Shown: positions 42,716 to 51,903, counted from the first letter of the stretch. The stretch is 64,000 nucleotides of DNA from Nostoc sphaeroides (GCF_003443655.1 NZ_CP031941.1:5020501-5084500), one strand, 5' to 3'. Notes: generated by a model not told the origin, from the sequence alone. Made by a program: numbers and translations.

Positions 42716-42881
42716 CTACAGTGTACACACAAGTATTTGATAGTTGCTCTACAGACTTTTGATCTCACTAACCTCCCAATAAATTGGGGGCATAAATCTC
42801 TCAAAGTCCCCAATTTATCGGGGTATTTAGCAGAATATACAACGATTTTGGTTCTGCATTTCAGATGTGTGTACACTGTAG
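42716..42881. mobile_element. 166-bp MITE with CTACAGTGTACACAC terminal repeats and 9-bp target duplication
   Basis: CTACAGTGTACACAC (42716-42730) is exactly mirrored by GTGTGTACACTGTAG (42867-42881). Flanks CCTTTTAGA (42707-42715) and CCTTTTATA (42882-42890) match at 8 of 9 positions. The interior includes a palindrome of CCCAATAAATTGGGGG/CCCCAATTTATCGGGG. No coding sequence. Confidence 0.8.
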
Positions 42882-43002
42882 CCTTTTATAAGAAAGATTT
42901 AGAGAGCGAAAAGTTTGAGTGGAGGTTTCCTTTGCTCAAAGCTTTTCAATAGAGAGGTTTTCCAAGGGAACTCCAAAAAATAAATTATTCCACATTCAAG
43001 TC

Positions 43003-43038
43003 GTTGACTGTTGACTGTTGACTGTTGACTGTTGACTG
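43003..43038. repeat. GTTGACT tandem heptamers
   Basis: Five perfect copies of GTTGACT between the MITE and the RTX-like gene. Confidence 0.9.
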
Positions 43039-43685
43039 AAAACTCGTGAACCGTCAACGGTCAACAGTGAACAATAGCAATGGAATATTTTTTTACTTGG
43101 AAGTCCCCAAATACTGTGAAAAGTCAAATTAATCTTCTGGTACAACTATAAAGAGTCAAGCGCAAGAGTTTTACCTTTACAAGCATGAGATTCAAGAAAG
43201 AGCGTTTTAGAATTCTTGCATAGATGCCCCAAATAATAATTAATCAAGCGAGTGTGAAGTAAAACTGCATAGATATAAAGGCTTTATAAAGATTTTGTAT
43301 TATTTTGTAGTGGTCTACATATTATCACTTAGTATTACATAGAAAGCAGTTATGAGCTTGCTCAAATAATTCGTAACTCGTAATTGAAAAAGAATTCAGA
43401 ATCAATATCAATCTCTTACAAAGTTCTCTTACCTTCTTCTGACAAAGACGCTGTTGTTAGCTTGCTTAAGAGTAGCGACACGCAATAGCAAAGCTAGAGG
43501 CTCTCTACGAGACGCAGACTCTAAGAGGCTACGTTCTGGAAGAAACCTCTGCTCAAACGCAAGCGCTATTTCAAAGCAAGCGACTTCAGTCGTAGGGTAA
43601 TAATTACGAATTACGAATTATTTTGACTGATTCGCAAAATTAGAGATTCTAAGTTAGATGTCTTTTCATAGAGAGGATTTTGTCA

Positions 43686-45746
43686 ATGCCTAGACTTACA
43701 ATTCCACCTAATTTCATTGGTACTTCCGGTATCGATACTTTAGTAGCACAAGAGTCAAATACATCTGTGGCGATTGGTATTGATATTTTAAATTCAGGTG
43801 TGATTAGTACACTTTCAGGAAACGACAGTATTACTGGTACTGCTACTGGTACTAGTCAGTTTGGGAAAGCTGCTGGTACTGGCATCGGCATCAACAACAG
43901 TGGTACTCTCAATGCAGGCGATGGAAGTGACACGATCGCTGGCACCGGTACTGGCGGCTTTAGCTACAAATTGAAATTGATAACCACTGGTATCAATGGC
44001 ACTGGCATCAACAACACTGGTAGTCTCAATGCAGGGAGCGGAGGTGACACTATCACTGGCACTGGTATTGGTGGCAGTCCCAACGGCAGCATTACTAATA
44101 GAAACAGCGCAAATGGAATTGGCATTAGCAACAGTGGTAGTCTGAATGCAGGGAGCGGAAATGACACTATCACTGGCATTGGTACTGGCGGCAGCAATTT
44201 CAGTACTAGCGGAGGCAATGCTGCTAAATACCGTAAAGACGGTACTGGAATCGGCATCAGCAACAGTGGCAGTTTTGATGCAGGGGACGGAAATGATACC
44301 ATCAGTGGTACTGGTACTGCTGGTGCTGGTAGCAAAGGTTCCGCCGATGACATTATTGGCGAAAGCGGTACTGGAACCGGCATCAGCAACAGTGGTAGTT
44401 TTGATGCAGGGAAAGGAGATGACACTATCACTGGCAAAGGTACTGGTGGCATTGGCGCCGGTGGCAGAGGCTCTCAGGGACGCGATGAAGCTAAAGGTAG
44501 TGACGGCAGTACTGGAATCGGCATCAGCAACAGTGATACTCTCAATGCAGGGAACGGAAATGACACTATCACTGGCAACGGTACTGGTGGTACTGGTGGC
44601 AATGGTTCCATCTATGGTCCCATTCTTGCCAGTATTGGTTATCGTTCTCCTACGGGCGAAAACGGCGACGGCGGTGCTGGAATCGGCATCAGCAACAGTG
44701 GCAGTTTTGATGCAGGGGACGGAAATGACACTATCATTAGCACTGGTACTGGTGGTACTGGTGGCACTGGTGGTGCTGGAATCGGCATCCGCAACAGTAG
44801 CAATTTTGATGCAGGGAACGGAAATGATACCATCAGTGGTACTGGTACTGGTGGTGCTGGTAGCAAAGGTTTGGCAGAGGGCACTACCAGTGATTACAGT
44901 ATTAGAGAGAAAAGCGGCTACGGCGGTGCTGGAATCGGCATTAGTAACAGTGATAAACTAAATACTGGCAAAGGAGAAGATACGCTCATCGGTACTGGTA
45001 CTGTCGGTAGCAACGGCGAATATACAATTATCCCTATTACATCGCCATTCCCGATCGTCATTAAAAATGACACCATCCCCACCGCACAGAGCATCAGCCC
45101 TAGTAGCATTAGCAGCCAGAACAAAAACATCGAAGACCCCACCATCATCACAAGGTCGAGCAAAAGCAGCATCGGCACTACTACCATCGGCATCCAGAAC
45201 ATTAAAAAAGCTATTATCACTACTGGTGAGAACAAGGACACGATTAAGGGTTCTGCAAAAAGCTTGCAAGCAAACACCCTAGCCTATGGCATCTTCAATG
45301 ACGGCATCATTGATACTGGTAATGACCATGACATCCTCACCGGACAAGCAACAACCACAATTGGTGGTATTGCCTATGGGATTTATGGGCAAGGAATCAT
45401 CAAGACTGGCAATGGGAATGACAGAGTTTCCGCTACCAGTAAGATCGATAAAGTTCAACAGAAAGTCACTATCGGTGGCGGTATCCGCTTTGAACTAGGG
45501 GCTGGAAATGACTATTTCAAAGGGTTCGGGTCTGCAATTGTTGACGGTGGCAAAGGTTTTGACACCCTTGATGTAAGAGCTTTCAAGCGTTCTGAAGTTA
45601 GTGTATCTGGTGTTATTTCTGGCAATAGTCTAAACCCAGCCAACATTACCTTCAACAACAATGGCAACCTCATTACCCTTTCGACAACTGGCTTTGAGAA
45701 TTTTATCTTTGCAGATAGCTCTTTCTCTTACACCAGTTTGACCTAA
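43686..45746 (+). CDS. Glycine-rich RTX-like repeat protein (calcium-binding beta-roll type)
   Basis: A 686-residue protein made mostly of imperfect repeats. Each unit (about 35-60 residues) has the core GIGISNSGSFDAGDGNDTIS followed by GTGTGG and a variable Gly/Ser-rich spacer. The AGxGNDTIxG part matches an RTX nonapeptide, suggesting calcium-bound beta-roll or beta-solenoid turns. About nine such units span residues ~60-440. The C-terminal part (GIYGQGIIKTGNGNDRVSAT, ELGAGNDYFKGFGSAIVDGG, FDTLDVRAF) is a more ordinary RTX end and could be a type I secretion signal. There is no N-terminal signal peptide. ATG 43686 is favoured over the TTG at 43680. It lies between two CadD paralogues; its function is unknown, with a secreted surface role plausible. 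Confidence 0.75.
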   Translation: MPRLTIPPNFIGTSGIDTLVAQESNTSVAIGIDILNSGVISTLSGNDSITGTATGTSQFGKAAGTGIGINNSGTLNAGDGSDTIAGTGTGGFSYKLKLITTGINGTGINNTGSLNAGSGGDTITGTGIGGSPNGSITNRNSANGIGISNSGSLNAGSGNDTITGIGTGGSNFSTSGGNAAKYRKDGTGIGISNSGSFDAGDGNDTISGTGTAGAGSKGSADDIIGESGTGTGISNSGSFDAGKGDDTITGKGTGGIGAGGRGSQGRDEAKGSDGSTGIGISNSDTLNAGNGNDTITGNGTGGTGGNGSIYGPILASIGYRSPTGENGDGGAGIGISNSGSFDAGDGNDTIISTGTGGTGGTGGAGIGIRNSSNFDAGNGNDTISGTGTGGAGSKGLAEGTTSDYSIREKSGYGGAGIGISNSDKLNTGKGEDTLIGTGTVGSNGEYTIIPITSPFPIVIKNDTIPTAQSISPSSISSQNKNIEDPTIITRSSKSSIGTTTIGIQNIKKAIITTGENKDTIKGSAKSLQANTLAYGIFNDGIIDTGNDHDILTGQATTTIGGIAYGIYGQGIIKTGNGNDRVSATSKIDKVQQKVTIGGGIRFELGAGNDYFKGFGSAIVDGGKGFDTLDVRAFKRSEVSVSGVISGNSLNPANITFNNNGNLITLSTTGFENFIFADSSFSYTSLT

Positions 45747-45903
45747 AACAAGAATTTACTTACACATCTGGTAAAAAAGAATGTAGAGACGCAGCAGTGC
45801 TACGTTTCTACAAGGTTCTGAATAACACATATTTAATTTCTAGAAATGTCTCAGGTGAGATGCTTCCTGCAAGATAAAAGCATGTCTATGTTTCTCTTAA
45901 AAT

Positions 45904-46614
45904 ATGAACGAGTTACTTACTGCAATTACTACTGGGGCGATCGCGTTCATTGCCACTAATATTGATGATATTGTCATTCTATTGTTGCTTTTTTCTCAAA
46001 TAAATGCTAACTTTCGCCGCAGGCATATAGTTGCCGGTCAGTTTCTAGGTTTTACAGTTTTGTTAATCCTTAGCCTTTCTGGTTTATTTGGTGGGTTAGT
46101 TTTATCAAAAAGCTGGATTGGATTACTTGGTTTACTACCAATTGCCATAGGTATCAGCAGTTTAGTCAATAAGCAAGAAGATGAATTAAAGGAAGTTGTA
46201 GCTACAACTGAAGAAACTGAAGCATCAACAATTACTAGTTTATTATCTCCTCAAACTTACAGCGTAGCAGCTGTTACAGTTGCAAATGGTAGTGATAATA
46301 TTAGTGTCTATGTGCCGTTATTTGCTAGCAGCGACTTAGAGAGTTTTGTGATAATTATCGGATTATTTTTTCTATTGTTAGGAATTTGGTGCTATGCGGC
46401 ATACAAATTAATTAAATACAGAGTAATAGCTGATGTATTGACTCGTTATGGTAATAATATTGTACCTTTTGTTCTTATAGGATTAGGTGTTTTTATTGTA
46501 TTAAAAAGTGGAGCTTTGAGCTTAATAAAGCTAGCTGCTAGTTGTGTATGTTTGATTATTTTGGTGAAAAATAATGAAAGTACCGATGAAATTGGCGAAA
46601 ATTCTAGTAGGTAA
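45904..46614 (+). CDS. CadD-family transporter, second copy
   Basis: A 236-residue paralogue of the protein at 41753-42415, with the same motifs: GAIAFIATNIDDIVILLLLF, FRRRHIVAGQFLGFTVLLIL, TYSVAAVTVANGSDNISVYV and FVLIGLGVFIVLKSG. The family is named for cadmium resistance; the cyanobacterial role is not established. The C-terminal ~30 residues (KLAASCVCLIILVKNNESTD) add an extra hydrophobic stretch absent from the other copy. The two copies are moderately divergent, so the duplication is not recent. Confidence 0.85.
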   Translation: MNELLTAITTGAIAFIATNIDDIVILLLLFSQINANFRRRHIVAGQFLGFTVLLILSLSGLFGGLVLSKSWIGLLGLLPIAIGISSLVNKQEDELKEVVATTEETEASTITSLLSPQTYSVAAVTVANGSDNISVYVPLFASSDLESFVIIIGLFFLLLGIWCYAAYKLIKYRVIADVLTRYGNNIVPFVLIGLGVFIVLKSGALSLIKLAASCVCLIILVKNNESTDEIGENSSR

Positions 46615-46697
46615 TCAAGCAAATTTTAGATTTATATAGGAATCCGATTTGATTCCTGAAAAAATCTATAGGACTATGATTTGATTTCTGAAAAAAT

Positions 46698-46910
46698 CTA
46701 AGTAGTATGTAGGGTGTGTTATGGCGTAGCCTAACGCACCTAAACCTTTGGGCGGTGCGTTAGCCTTTGGCGTAACGCACCCTACGTATATTTCAATAAT
46801 CAAATATGAGTCCTATAAGTATATGTAGGGTGTGTTAGGCGTAAGCAGTAACGCACCGCCTAACAGATAATAGGTGGGTTACGCGATCGCACGAACACAC
46901 CCTACGAAAT
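46698..46910. repeat. Palindromic repeat cluster (GTAGGGTGTGTTA/TAACGCACCCTAC)
   Basis: Three or four copies of a GTAGGGTG(T/C)GTTA arm and its reverse complement alternate across ~210 bases, giving several possible hairpins. Related single copies lie near 34440. No gene is inside. Confidence 0.8.
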
Positions 46911-46944
46911 AATTTATTTTTTAGAAGTCTATAAAATCTAAAAA

Positions 46945-47907
46945 TTAAACTTTACTCAACCACTCATTCTCTTCTGGATCTTTAAACAGTGAAGTACTGA
47001 GATAGCGTTCGCCGAAGCTGGGCTGGATCATGACGATTAGGCGACCTGCATTTTCTGGTCGTTGTGCTACAAGAATTGCAGCATACAATGCAGCGCCAGT
47101 AGAAATCCCTGATAGTAATCCTTCTTCTTTTGCAAGACGACGGCTGTAAGCGATCGCCTCCTCATCCGCTACCTGAATCACTTCATCCACCAGTTCTGAA
47201 CGGTAAATTGCTGGGACAAATCCCGCACCAATACCCTGAATTTTGTGAGGCCCGGATTTACCACCTGCTAATACTGGGCTGTTGCTTGGTTCAACTGCGA
47301 TCGCTTGAAAACTCGGCTTCCGTTTTTTAATAACTTCTGCAACTCCGGTAATCGTCCCACCAGTACCCACTCCCGCCACGAGAATATCTACCTCTCCATC
47401 GGTATCATTCCAAATTTCTTCGGCTGTGGTTTCGGCGTGAACTTTCGGGTTAGCAGGGTTGCGGAACTGCTGCAACATATAAGCATTGGGCGTTTTAGCT
47501 ACAATCTCCTCTGCATGAGCGATCGCTCCTCGCATCCCTTCTACCCCCGGCGTTAACTCTAGTTGAGCGCCATAAGCTTTGAGCATCGATCGTCTTTCGT
47601 GGCTCATTGTGTCAGGCATCGTTAGAATAAGATGGTAACCCTTGGCGGCCGCTACCATCGCCAGCGCAATTCCTGTATTTCCAGAAGTCGGCTCTACTAA
47701 AACGGTTTTTCCAGGGTGAATTAAGCCTGCTTCTTCCGCCACCTGCACCATACTCGCACCAATCCTGTCTTTGACAGAAGATGCTGGGTTCATGCTTTCT
47801 AGCTTCACCACAATCTGAGCAACCGCTCCTGAAGCTTGGGGAATCTTATTTAATTGAACTAGAGGAGTTCGGCCGATTAACTCTGTGATATCTTTCGCTA
47901 TCCGCAT
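46945..47907 (-). CDS. cysK: Cysteine synthase A (O-acetylserine sulfhydrylase)
   Basis: A 320-residue PLP enzyme converting O-acetylserine and sulfide to cysteine. Seen: the PLP lysine in [10 protein letters not shown] (Lys46), the PTSGNTG substrate loop (73-79), the phosphate-binding [10 protein letters not shown] loop near 178-187, and [13 protein letters not shown] near 223-235. Length and motifs are those of CysK, with no CBS extension. It is downstream of and close to (18 bases) the Rrf2-type regulator gene on the same strand, a cysteine-biosynthesis control arrangement. Confidence 0.95.
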   Translation of the reverse strand: MRIAKDITELIGRTPLVQLNKIPQASGAVAQIVVKLESMNPASSVKDRIGASMVQVAEEAGLIHPGKTVLVEPTSGNTGIALAMVAAAKGYHLILTMPDTMSHERRSMLKAYGAQLELTPGVEGMRGAIAHAEEIVAKTPNAYMLQQFRNPANPKVHAETTAEEIWNDTDGEVDILVAGVGTGGTITGVAEVIKKRKPSFQAIAVEPSNSPVLAGGKSGPHKIQGIGAGFVPAIYRSELVDEVIQVADEEAIAYSRRLAKEEGLLSGISTGAALYAAILVAQRPENAGRLIVMIQPSFGERYLSTSLFKDPEENEWLSKV

Positions 47908-47925
47908 GTAAGTACTCCCTCGTGT

Positions 47926-48393
47926 CTAAATATAATACATTGGACTTTGCTGTGCGCGAGTTTCTCTTTCCTGGCACAAGTCTTGGAGTGTATAACGACC
48001 CAAAACTTCAATTGAGGCAGCGTTAGCTTGCTCCCAAACTTCATAAACCAGAGTCTTTTCCAGAGTCGGAGAGTCAGAGGTATCTTTCTCTTTCCGCTCG
48101 CCTTCTACCAAAGTGACAATTTCAAGTATTGTAATCTGCCAAGGTTCACGAGCTAAAACGAAACCTCCTTTAGAGCCGCGTTGACTCTGCACCACACCAG
48201 CACGCCGGAGGTTGGTCAAAATTTGTTCCAGATAGCGTTCAGGTATGGGTTGCTTGGCAGTGATCTCGCTCATGGTTAGAGGAAGCTTTTTCCCGTGGTG
48301 GCTTGCCAGTTCTAATAGTGCTAGCAGCGCGTATTCCACTTTGGAAGACAGATCCAAGAGAGCGTAGTTTTGGCTATTCAAGGCTGTACTCAA
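47926..48393 (-). CDS. Rrf2-family regulator, CymR-like
   Basis: A 155-residue winged-helix regulator: LSSKVEYALLALLELASHHG (N-terminal), LTMSEITAKQPIPERYLEQI (helix-turn-helix) and LTNLRRAGVVQSQRGSKGGF with LAREPWQITILEIV (wing). The three-Cys Fe-S cluster of IscR/RsrR is absent; there is only one Cys near the C-terminus. It is therefore of the cluster-free CymR type that represses cysteine-synthesis genes by sensing CysK/O-acetylserine. The cysK gene lies directly downstream and cysE diverges upstream, which fits that role well. Confidence 0.88.
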   Translation of the reverse strand: MSTALNSQNYALLDLSSKVEYALLALLELASHHGKKLPLTMSEITAKQPIPERYLEQILTNLRRAGVVQSQRGSKGGFVLAREPWQITILEIVTLVEGERKEKDTSDSPTLEKTLVYEVWEQANAASIEVLGRYTLQDLCQERETRAQQSPMYYI

Positions 48394-48621
48394 TATACTA
48401 CGGTGAATTGGGGGACTTATCGCAGTTTATGCGAAATTAATTTTTTTCAACTGTGGAATGTGATAGCATCCCACTTATTACCCACAAAAACACTCTATCC
48501 TATCGACTTACCGTAGATTATTATCTTACACAATTCTCACAAATGACTTGATCTTTTTGTGGGAATTATCCTGAGTTTCTGTTTTCAGAGCCTCACCTAC
48601 CAACGAAAACCTTAACAGAGT
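48394..48621. promoter_or_regulatory. Shared promoter region between rrf2-cysK and cysE
   Basis: A 228-base divergent intergenic region. It contains an A/T-rich block with TTATCGCAGTTTATGCG and ATTTTTTTCAAC elements but no symmetrical operator I can name. Both cysK-rrf2 and cysE probably start here and could be co-regulated by the Rrf2 protein. Confidence 0.45.
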
Positions 48622-49347
48622 ATGCTACTAACTGATTTGCGAACCATTTTTGAGCGTGACCCAGCAGCCCGTAACTGGCTAGAAGTATTGTTCTGTTACC
48701 CTGGACTTCAGGCTCTAGTGTTTCATCGATTAGCACACTGGCTGTATAAAATTGGAATTCCCTTTATACCAAGATTCATCTCTCATATTAGTAGGTTTTT
48801 AACTGGAATTGAAATTCATCCTGGGGCATTAATTGGCCAGGGAGTGTTTATAGATCACGGGATGGGAGTTGTAATTGGCGAGACAGCGATCGTGGGCGAT
48901 CACGCGCTGATTTATCAAGGTGTCACCCTTGGCGGAACTGGGAAAGAAAGCGGCAAACGCCATCCAACTTTAGGCTCTCATGTAGTTGTGGGAGCAGGTG
49001 CAAAAGTATTAGGAAATATTCAAATAGGCGATCGCGTCCGTATTGGAGCCGGTTCTGTGGTGCTACGAGATGTCCCCAGTAACACTACTGTAGTGGGGAT
49101 TCCAGGGCGCGTGACTCGTCAGAACAACTCGTCTACCAATGTTTTGGATCATGATAAAGTCCGCGACGTAGAAGCTGAAGTCATCCGCGCTTTATTTGAA
49201 CGCGTCAAGGCACTAGAGAAACAGTTCGAGCAATTGCAACAATCAAGTTTCTCCCCAACAGAGTTTGACAACGAACCAACCGACAACCCTAAGAGCAAAA
49301 ATTCTGATGGGATAATTGAAGATTTTCTTGATGGTGCAGGAATTTAG
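48622..49347 (+). CDS. cysE: Serine O-acetyltransferase
   Basis: A 241-residue hexapeptide-repeat acetyltransferase making O-acetylserine from serine and acetyl-CoA. Seen: an N-terminal helical domain ([20 protein letters not shown]), the left-handed beta-helix ([60 protein letters not shown] with the catalytic-loop GKRHP), and [20 protein letters not shown] near the C-terminus. The ~65-residue C-terminal extension is helical/charged ([18 protein letters not shown]) and longer than in bacterial CysE. It diverges from the Rrf2-cysK pair. Confidence 0.95.
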   Translation: MLLTDLRTIFERDPAARNWLEVLFCYPGLQALVFHRLAHWLYKIGIPFIPRFISHISRFLTGIEIHPGALIGQGVFIDHGMGVVIGETAIVGDHALIYQGVTLGGTGKESGKRHPTLGSHVVVGAGAKVLGNIQIGDRVRIGAGSVVLRDVPSNTTVVGIPGRVTRQNNSSTNVLDHDKVRDVEAEVIRALFERVKALEKQFEQLQQSSFSPTEFDNEPTDNPKSKNSDGIIEDFLDGAGI

Positions 49348-49571
49348 GGAATGGGGAATGGGGAATGGGGAATTGGTTATTTTATTCCTCCTCATCCCCC
49401 TCATCCCTCTCATCCCCCGGTTGGTGAGCGAAGTCGAACCACATCCCCCTCATCTCCCTCATCCCCCCACTCCCCACTCCCCACTCCCCTCTTTAAAATA
49501 TTCACACTCTCTCATAACCTGATATAAATATAATACTACGGTTAATTTATCGGAGAATAGGCTTAAATAAT
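49348..49571. repeat. Low-complexity G-rich/C-rich intergenic repeat
   Basis: GGGAATGGGGAATGGGG-type and TCCCCCTCATCCCT-type tracts (49350-49490) with an interposed TTGGTGAGCGAAGTCGAAC piece. This can form a long weak G/C hairpin between cysE and the Crp-type gene. Confidence 0.7.
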
Positions 49572-50162
49572 ATGGTGTCTTTGTACACAAGCTTATCTAG
49601 CTCAACAAGTAATAATACTAAAGAAATTTTTGCCCGTAGGTCATTTCTGCCAGAGCATCAAAACGGACTCTGGAAAATTGAAACGGGTTTTATCAGGACT
49701 TTTACCTATCTGGAAGATGGTACAACCGTGGCTCTGGGGTTGTGGGGGCCTGGAGATATCGTTGGTAAGGCTTTGTCAAAATTAGAACCTTACCAAATGG
49801 AATGCCTAACTAAAGTAGAGGCGACAGTCTTACCTCTAGAGGAATGGACTAAACTAACAGAAACTCTACTTACCCATATCCAACAGGCTCAAGAATTGAT
49901 GGTTATTCGTAGCCATAAAAAAGTCGAAACTATGCTGATCAAGCTGTTAGCATGGTTATCTAAAAAGTTTGGTTCGGAAGTTGAAAAAGGACGTTTAATA
50001 GATATGCGTCTGACTCACGAAGACCTGGCGGAAATGCTCGGTTCAACTCGTGTGACTATCACTCGTATTCTTGGACAGTTTGAGCAAGAGGGACTGATTA
50101 ATCGTCTTTCCCTGCATCGAATTGTGCTGCGAGAAGAAGAAATTTGGTACTACGAAATTTAG
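49572..50162 (+). CDS. Crp/Fnr-family transcriptional regulator
   Basis: A 196-residue regulator. N-terminal effector-binding beta-barrel: LWKIETGFIRTFTYLEDGTT and VALGLWGPGDIVGK; central helix; C-terminal helix-turn-helix RLTHEDLAEMLGSTRVTITR followed by ILGQFEQEGLI. It lacks the Fe-S cysteines of Fnr and the consensus cAMP-binding arginine motif. Its position between cysE and a run of NIL-domain genes, with the sulfate transporter operon 6 kb further on, suggests a CysR-type sulfur regulator; this is inference from context. It is convergent with the NIL gene, 6 bases between stops. Confidence 0.82.
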   Translation: MVSLYTSLSSSTSNNTKEIFARRSFLPEHQNGLWKIETGFIRTFTYLEDGTTVALGLWGPGDIVGKALSKLEPYQMECLTKVEATVLPLEEWTKLTETLLTHIQQAQELMVIRSHKKVETMLIKLLAWLSKKFGSEVEKGRLIDMRLTHEDLAEMLGSTRVTITRILGQFEQEGLINRLSLHRIVLREEEIWYYEI

Positions 50163-50168
50163 ATTATT

Positions 50169-50507
50169 TCAGCAAAACCAGCCGTCGCCGTCAGCATTCG
50201 GCTTGCCCACAATTCTCAAATTCAGAGATTCCAGGTAAGCCAGTCCGTGAGAGATTTGTGCCTCTGTTCCCCGCAGTTCAATGTCAAAGTATGCTTCTTG
50301 ATCTGTATTTGGTTGTAGCATAGCTTTAGTAATATTAACTACCAAGCCGTAAGCAGAAATTAACTGCGAAATCACAGGCGTTTGCAGATAGCATTTAGGA
50401 ATATATATCCGCAGACGAATCTGGGTGACTTCGCTTTTTGTATAAACTGAAGAAACCAGTGATAATCTGGTTTGGGAATTGGTTTTTTGGTTATTTAGTG
50501 CTGCCAT
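50169..50507 (-). CDS. Stand-alone NIL-domain protein
   Basis: A 112-residue soluble protein consisting of one NIL domain: IRLRIYIPKCYLQTPVISQL, SAYGLVVNITKAMLQP, AYFDIELRGTEAQISHGLAY and LESLNLRIVG. NIL is the small ligand-binding domain at the C-terminus of the MetN methionine-transport ATPase and of some ferredoxins, where it binds amino-acid or sulfur metabolites. Here it is on its own, next to a second gene with two NIL copies (50702) and a few kb from a third (59872). The N-terminal ~30 residues are variable. Confidence 0.8.
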   Translation of the reverse strand: MAALNNQKTNSQTRLSLVSSVYTKSEVTQIRLRIYIPKCYLQTPVISQLISAYGLVVNITKAMLQPNTDQEAYFDIELRGTEAQISHGLAYLESLNLRIVGKPNADGDGWFC

Positions 50508-50532
50508 TGGATAGTGATAAATTTATTAATTA

Positions 50533-50561
50533 GCGTAGGCGTAGCCCGTCGTAGACATCGC
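50533..50561. repeat. 29-bp REP-like element, intergenic copy
   Basis: Same unit and orientation as the copy inside the DUF1634 gene at 19313-19341, with one or two changes. Confidence 0.85.
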
Positions 50562-50621
50562 TACAAGTAAGTCGGTGAGAATAAATCAAACTAGATTAAG
50601 TAATGTAAAAATATTGAGATT

Positions 50622-50678
50622 AGTTCGTAGTGAGGACTTTAGTCCTCTTATGAGGGATCGAGGCGCTCACTACAAACC
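50622..50678. repeat. Dispersed hairpin repeat, GTTYGTAGTGAG family, copy 3
   Basis: GTTCGTAGTGAGGACTTTAG at one end and GCGCTCACTACAAAC at the other, with an AGGACTTTAGTCCT hairpin inside; a shorter, rearranged relative of 38294-38362 and 41585-41655. Confidence 0.75.
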
Positions 50679-50701
50679 TTGAATTATTCACATCGCTCTA
50701 C

Positions 50702-51355
50702 TTAAACGCTAGACAAATCCAGCCAAATTGGTAGCCCCAGTTTTTCTAAATAACTCAGGCTAGAGTAGAGTTGCTTTGTTCTCCCCCACAAATCCAAGTC
50801 AAACCAGCCGTCATCTTCGGTATCGGGTTGCAGTCTAGCACTGGTGATATTGACTGTTATTCCATAACGAGAAACTAACTCAGAAATCACTGGTTCTTCG
50901 TAATAAGATTTTAAGACGCACAGTTGTAAGCGCAATCGATTGGTTTGACCGAGAGAAATCCATTGCTGGAATTGTTCTTGCCATTGATTTGTCAGCCATA
51001 CAGAGTTTTTGGGACTCAGTTTGCTAACTGGATGTGGGAAATTTAAAGAGGGCTGGTTGGGTTGAATCTGGGTAGCGATCGCTAATTCCAGCAAATTCAC
51101 TCCCAATCCTTGCAAGTAAGATAAGCTATTTGTCAGTTTTTGGGGATTTCCCGAAAGATCCAAATCAAACCAGCCATCGCTGTCACTGTCGGATGTCAAG
51201 GATGCAGCTTTGATATTGACGGTTAAACCATAACGAGACACCAGGCGGGAAATTACAGGTTGCCTGTGATACCTCTGAGGCACGAGAATTCGACTGTGGA
51301 CTGAAGCAGGTTCTATAGATTTATTCTGAGACATCAGATTAATTCCCAATAGCAA
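50702..51355 (-). CDS. Tandem NIL-domain protein
   Basis: A 217-residue protein with two NIL domains: the first around residues 18-100 (RILVPQRYHRQPVISRLVSR, YGLTVNIKAAS, GWFDLDLSGNPQKLTNSLSY) and the second around 135-213 (LQLCVLKSYYEEPVISELVS, RYGITVNITSARLQP, GWFDLDLWGRTKQLYSSLSY). A hydrophilic linker joins them. There is no DNA-binding or transport domain. It is encoded just upstream of the single-NIL gene on the same strand, about 195 bases apart. This is a domain arrangement rarely noted outside cyanobacteria; the function is presumably small-molecule sensing linked to sulfur metabolism (inference). Confidence 0.78.
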   Translation of the reverse strand: MLLGINLMSQNKSIEPASVHSRILVPQRYHRQPVISRLVSRYGLTVNIKAASLTSDSDSDGWFDLDLSGNPQKLTNSLSYLQGLGVNLLELAIATQIQPNQPSLNFPHPVSKLSPKNSVWLTNQWQEQFQQWISLGQTNRLRLQLCVLKSYYEEPVISELVSRYGITVNITSARLQPDTEDDGWFDLDLWGRTKQLYSSLSYLEKLGLPIWLDLSSV

Positions 51356-51903
51356 TGCCTACAACGGGCTGCGCTTTTGCTCTTTTTCAACTGCGCTTGC
51401 TTGAATGTCAGCCTTATAGAGCAATACGCTTGGGTTAAGCCTAAAACTCTATTACAAAGTCAATTTTTTTAACGAACCGCCAAGACGCCAAGGACGCAGA
51501 GAGAAGAAAAAAATGCTTAACTGAACTGTATTGCCTTATAGAGATTTTCATATTTCTGGCTTCTATTAAACTACGGTAACACTATCAATTTAATGTATTT
51601 ATTGTCAGAAAAATATCACAAAAAAAGCAAAAAAGCAATGAGTAAATGCACGTAACTAAGCTCAGTTCTTGTGGGGTGGGCCGATTTGCCCGCCTTTGGT
51701 TACTGGGCGCTCGTGCCGCGCACCCCACAAGAAATAGTTGGATATTTTTTATAAGTTATATTTGTTACCCGAAATATCTAATACCCCCCTAACCCCCCTT
51801 GTAAAAGGGGGGAAATAGTCTCTTAAAGCCCCCCAATATATCGGGGGGTTGGGGGGGTAATGTCAGAATTTGATGTGCTATAGGACACTTTTCAAACATC
51901 CTC
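51356..51903. other. Intergenic region with a MITE and palindromic C-rich repeats
   Basis: Holds the MITE at 51422-51533, an AGCAATGCCTACAACGGGCT variant of the REP-like family at 51352-51374, a CACCCCACAAG/CTTGTGGGGTG inverted pair near 51670-51735, and a strong CCCCCC hairpin cluster at 51780-51860 that could terminate nagA. No gene. Confidence 0.6.
51422..51533. mobile_element. 112-bp MITE, copy 3 of the CAATACG family, with exact 10-bp target duplication
   Basis: Ends CAATACGCTTGGGTTAAGC and, reversed, CAATACAGTTCAGTTAAGC. The 10 bases CCTTATAGAG are repeated exactly at 51412-51421 and 51534-51543. The interior differs from the 136-bp copies: it carries the AACGAACCGCCAAGACGCCA module that also sits inside the element at 54964-55070. 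Confidence 0.85.

Larger units (their letters stand above)
42416..43685. other. Long intergenic region with heptamer repeats and a MITE
   Basis: About 1.27 kb with no supported gene. It holds four AATTCGT heptamers (42460-42492), a 166-bp MITE (42716-42881), five GTTGACT heptamers (43003-43038) followed by GTCAACGGTCAACAG, scattered palindromes around 43490-43600, and the upstream region of the RTX-like gene with a GAGGA ribosome-binding site near 43672. Confidence 0.6.

Noticed and set aside
42694-42876. 60-codon minus-strand frame in the 166-bp MITE
   Set aside because: Lies almost entirely within the element's inverted repeats; not a gene.
44146-44961. 271-codon alternative frame (and long antisense frames) inside the RTX-like gene
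   Set aside because: Repetitive DNA keeps several frames open; only the annotated frame has the RTX-like motif and a ribosome-binding site.
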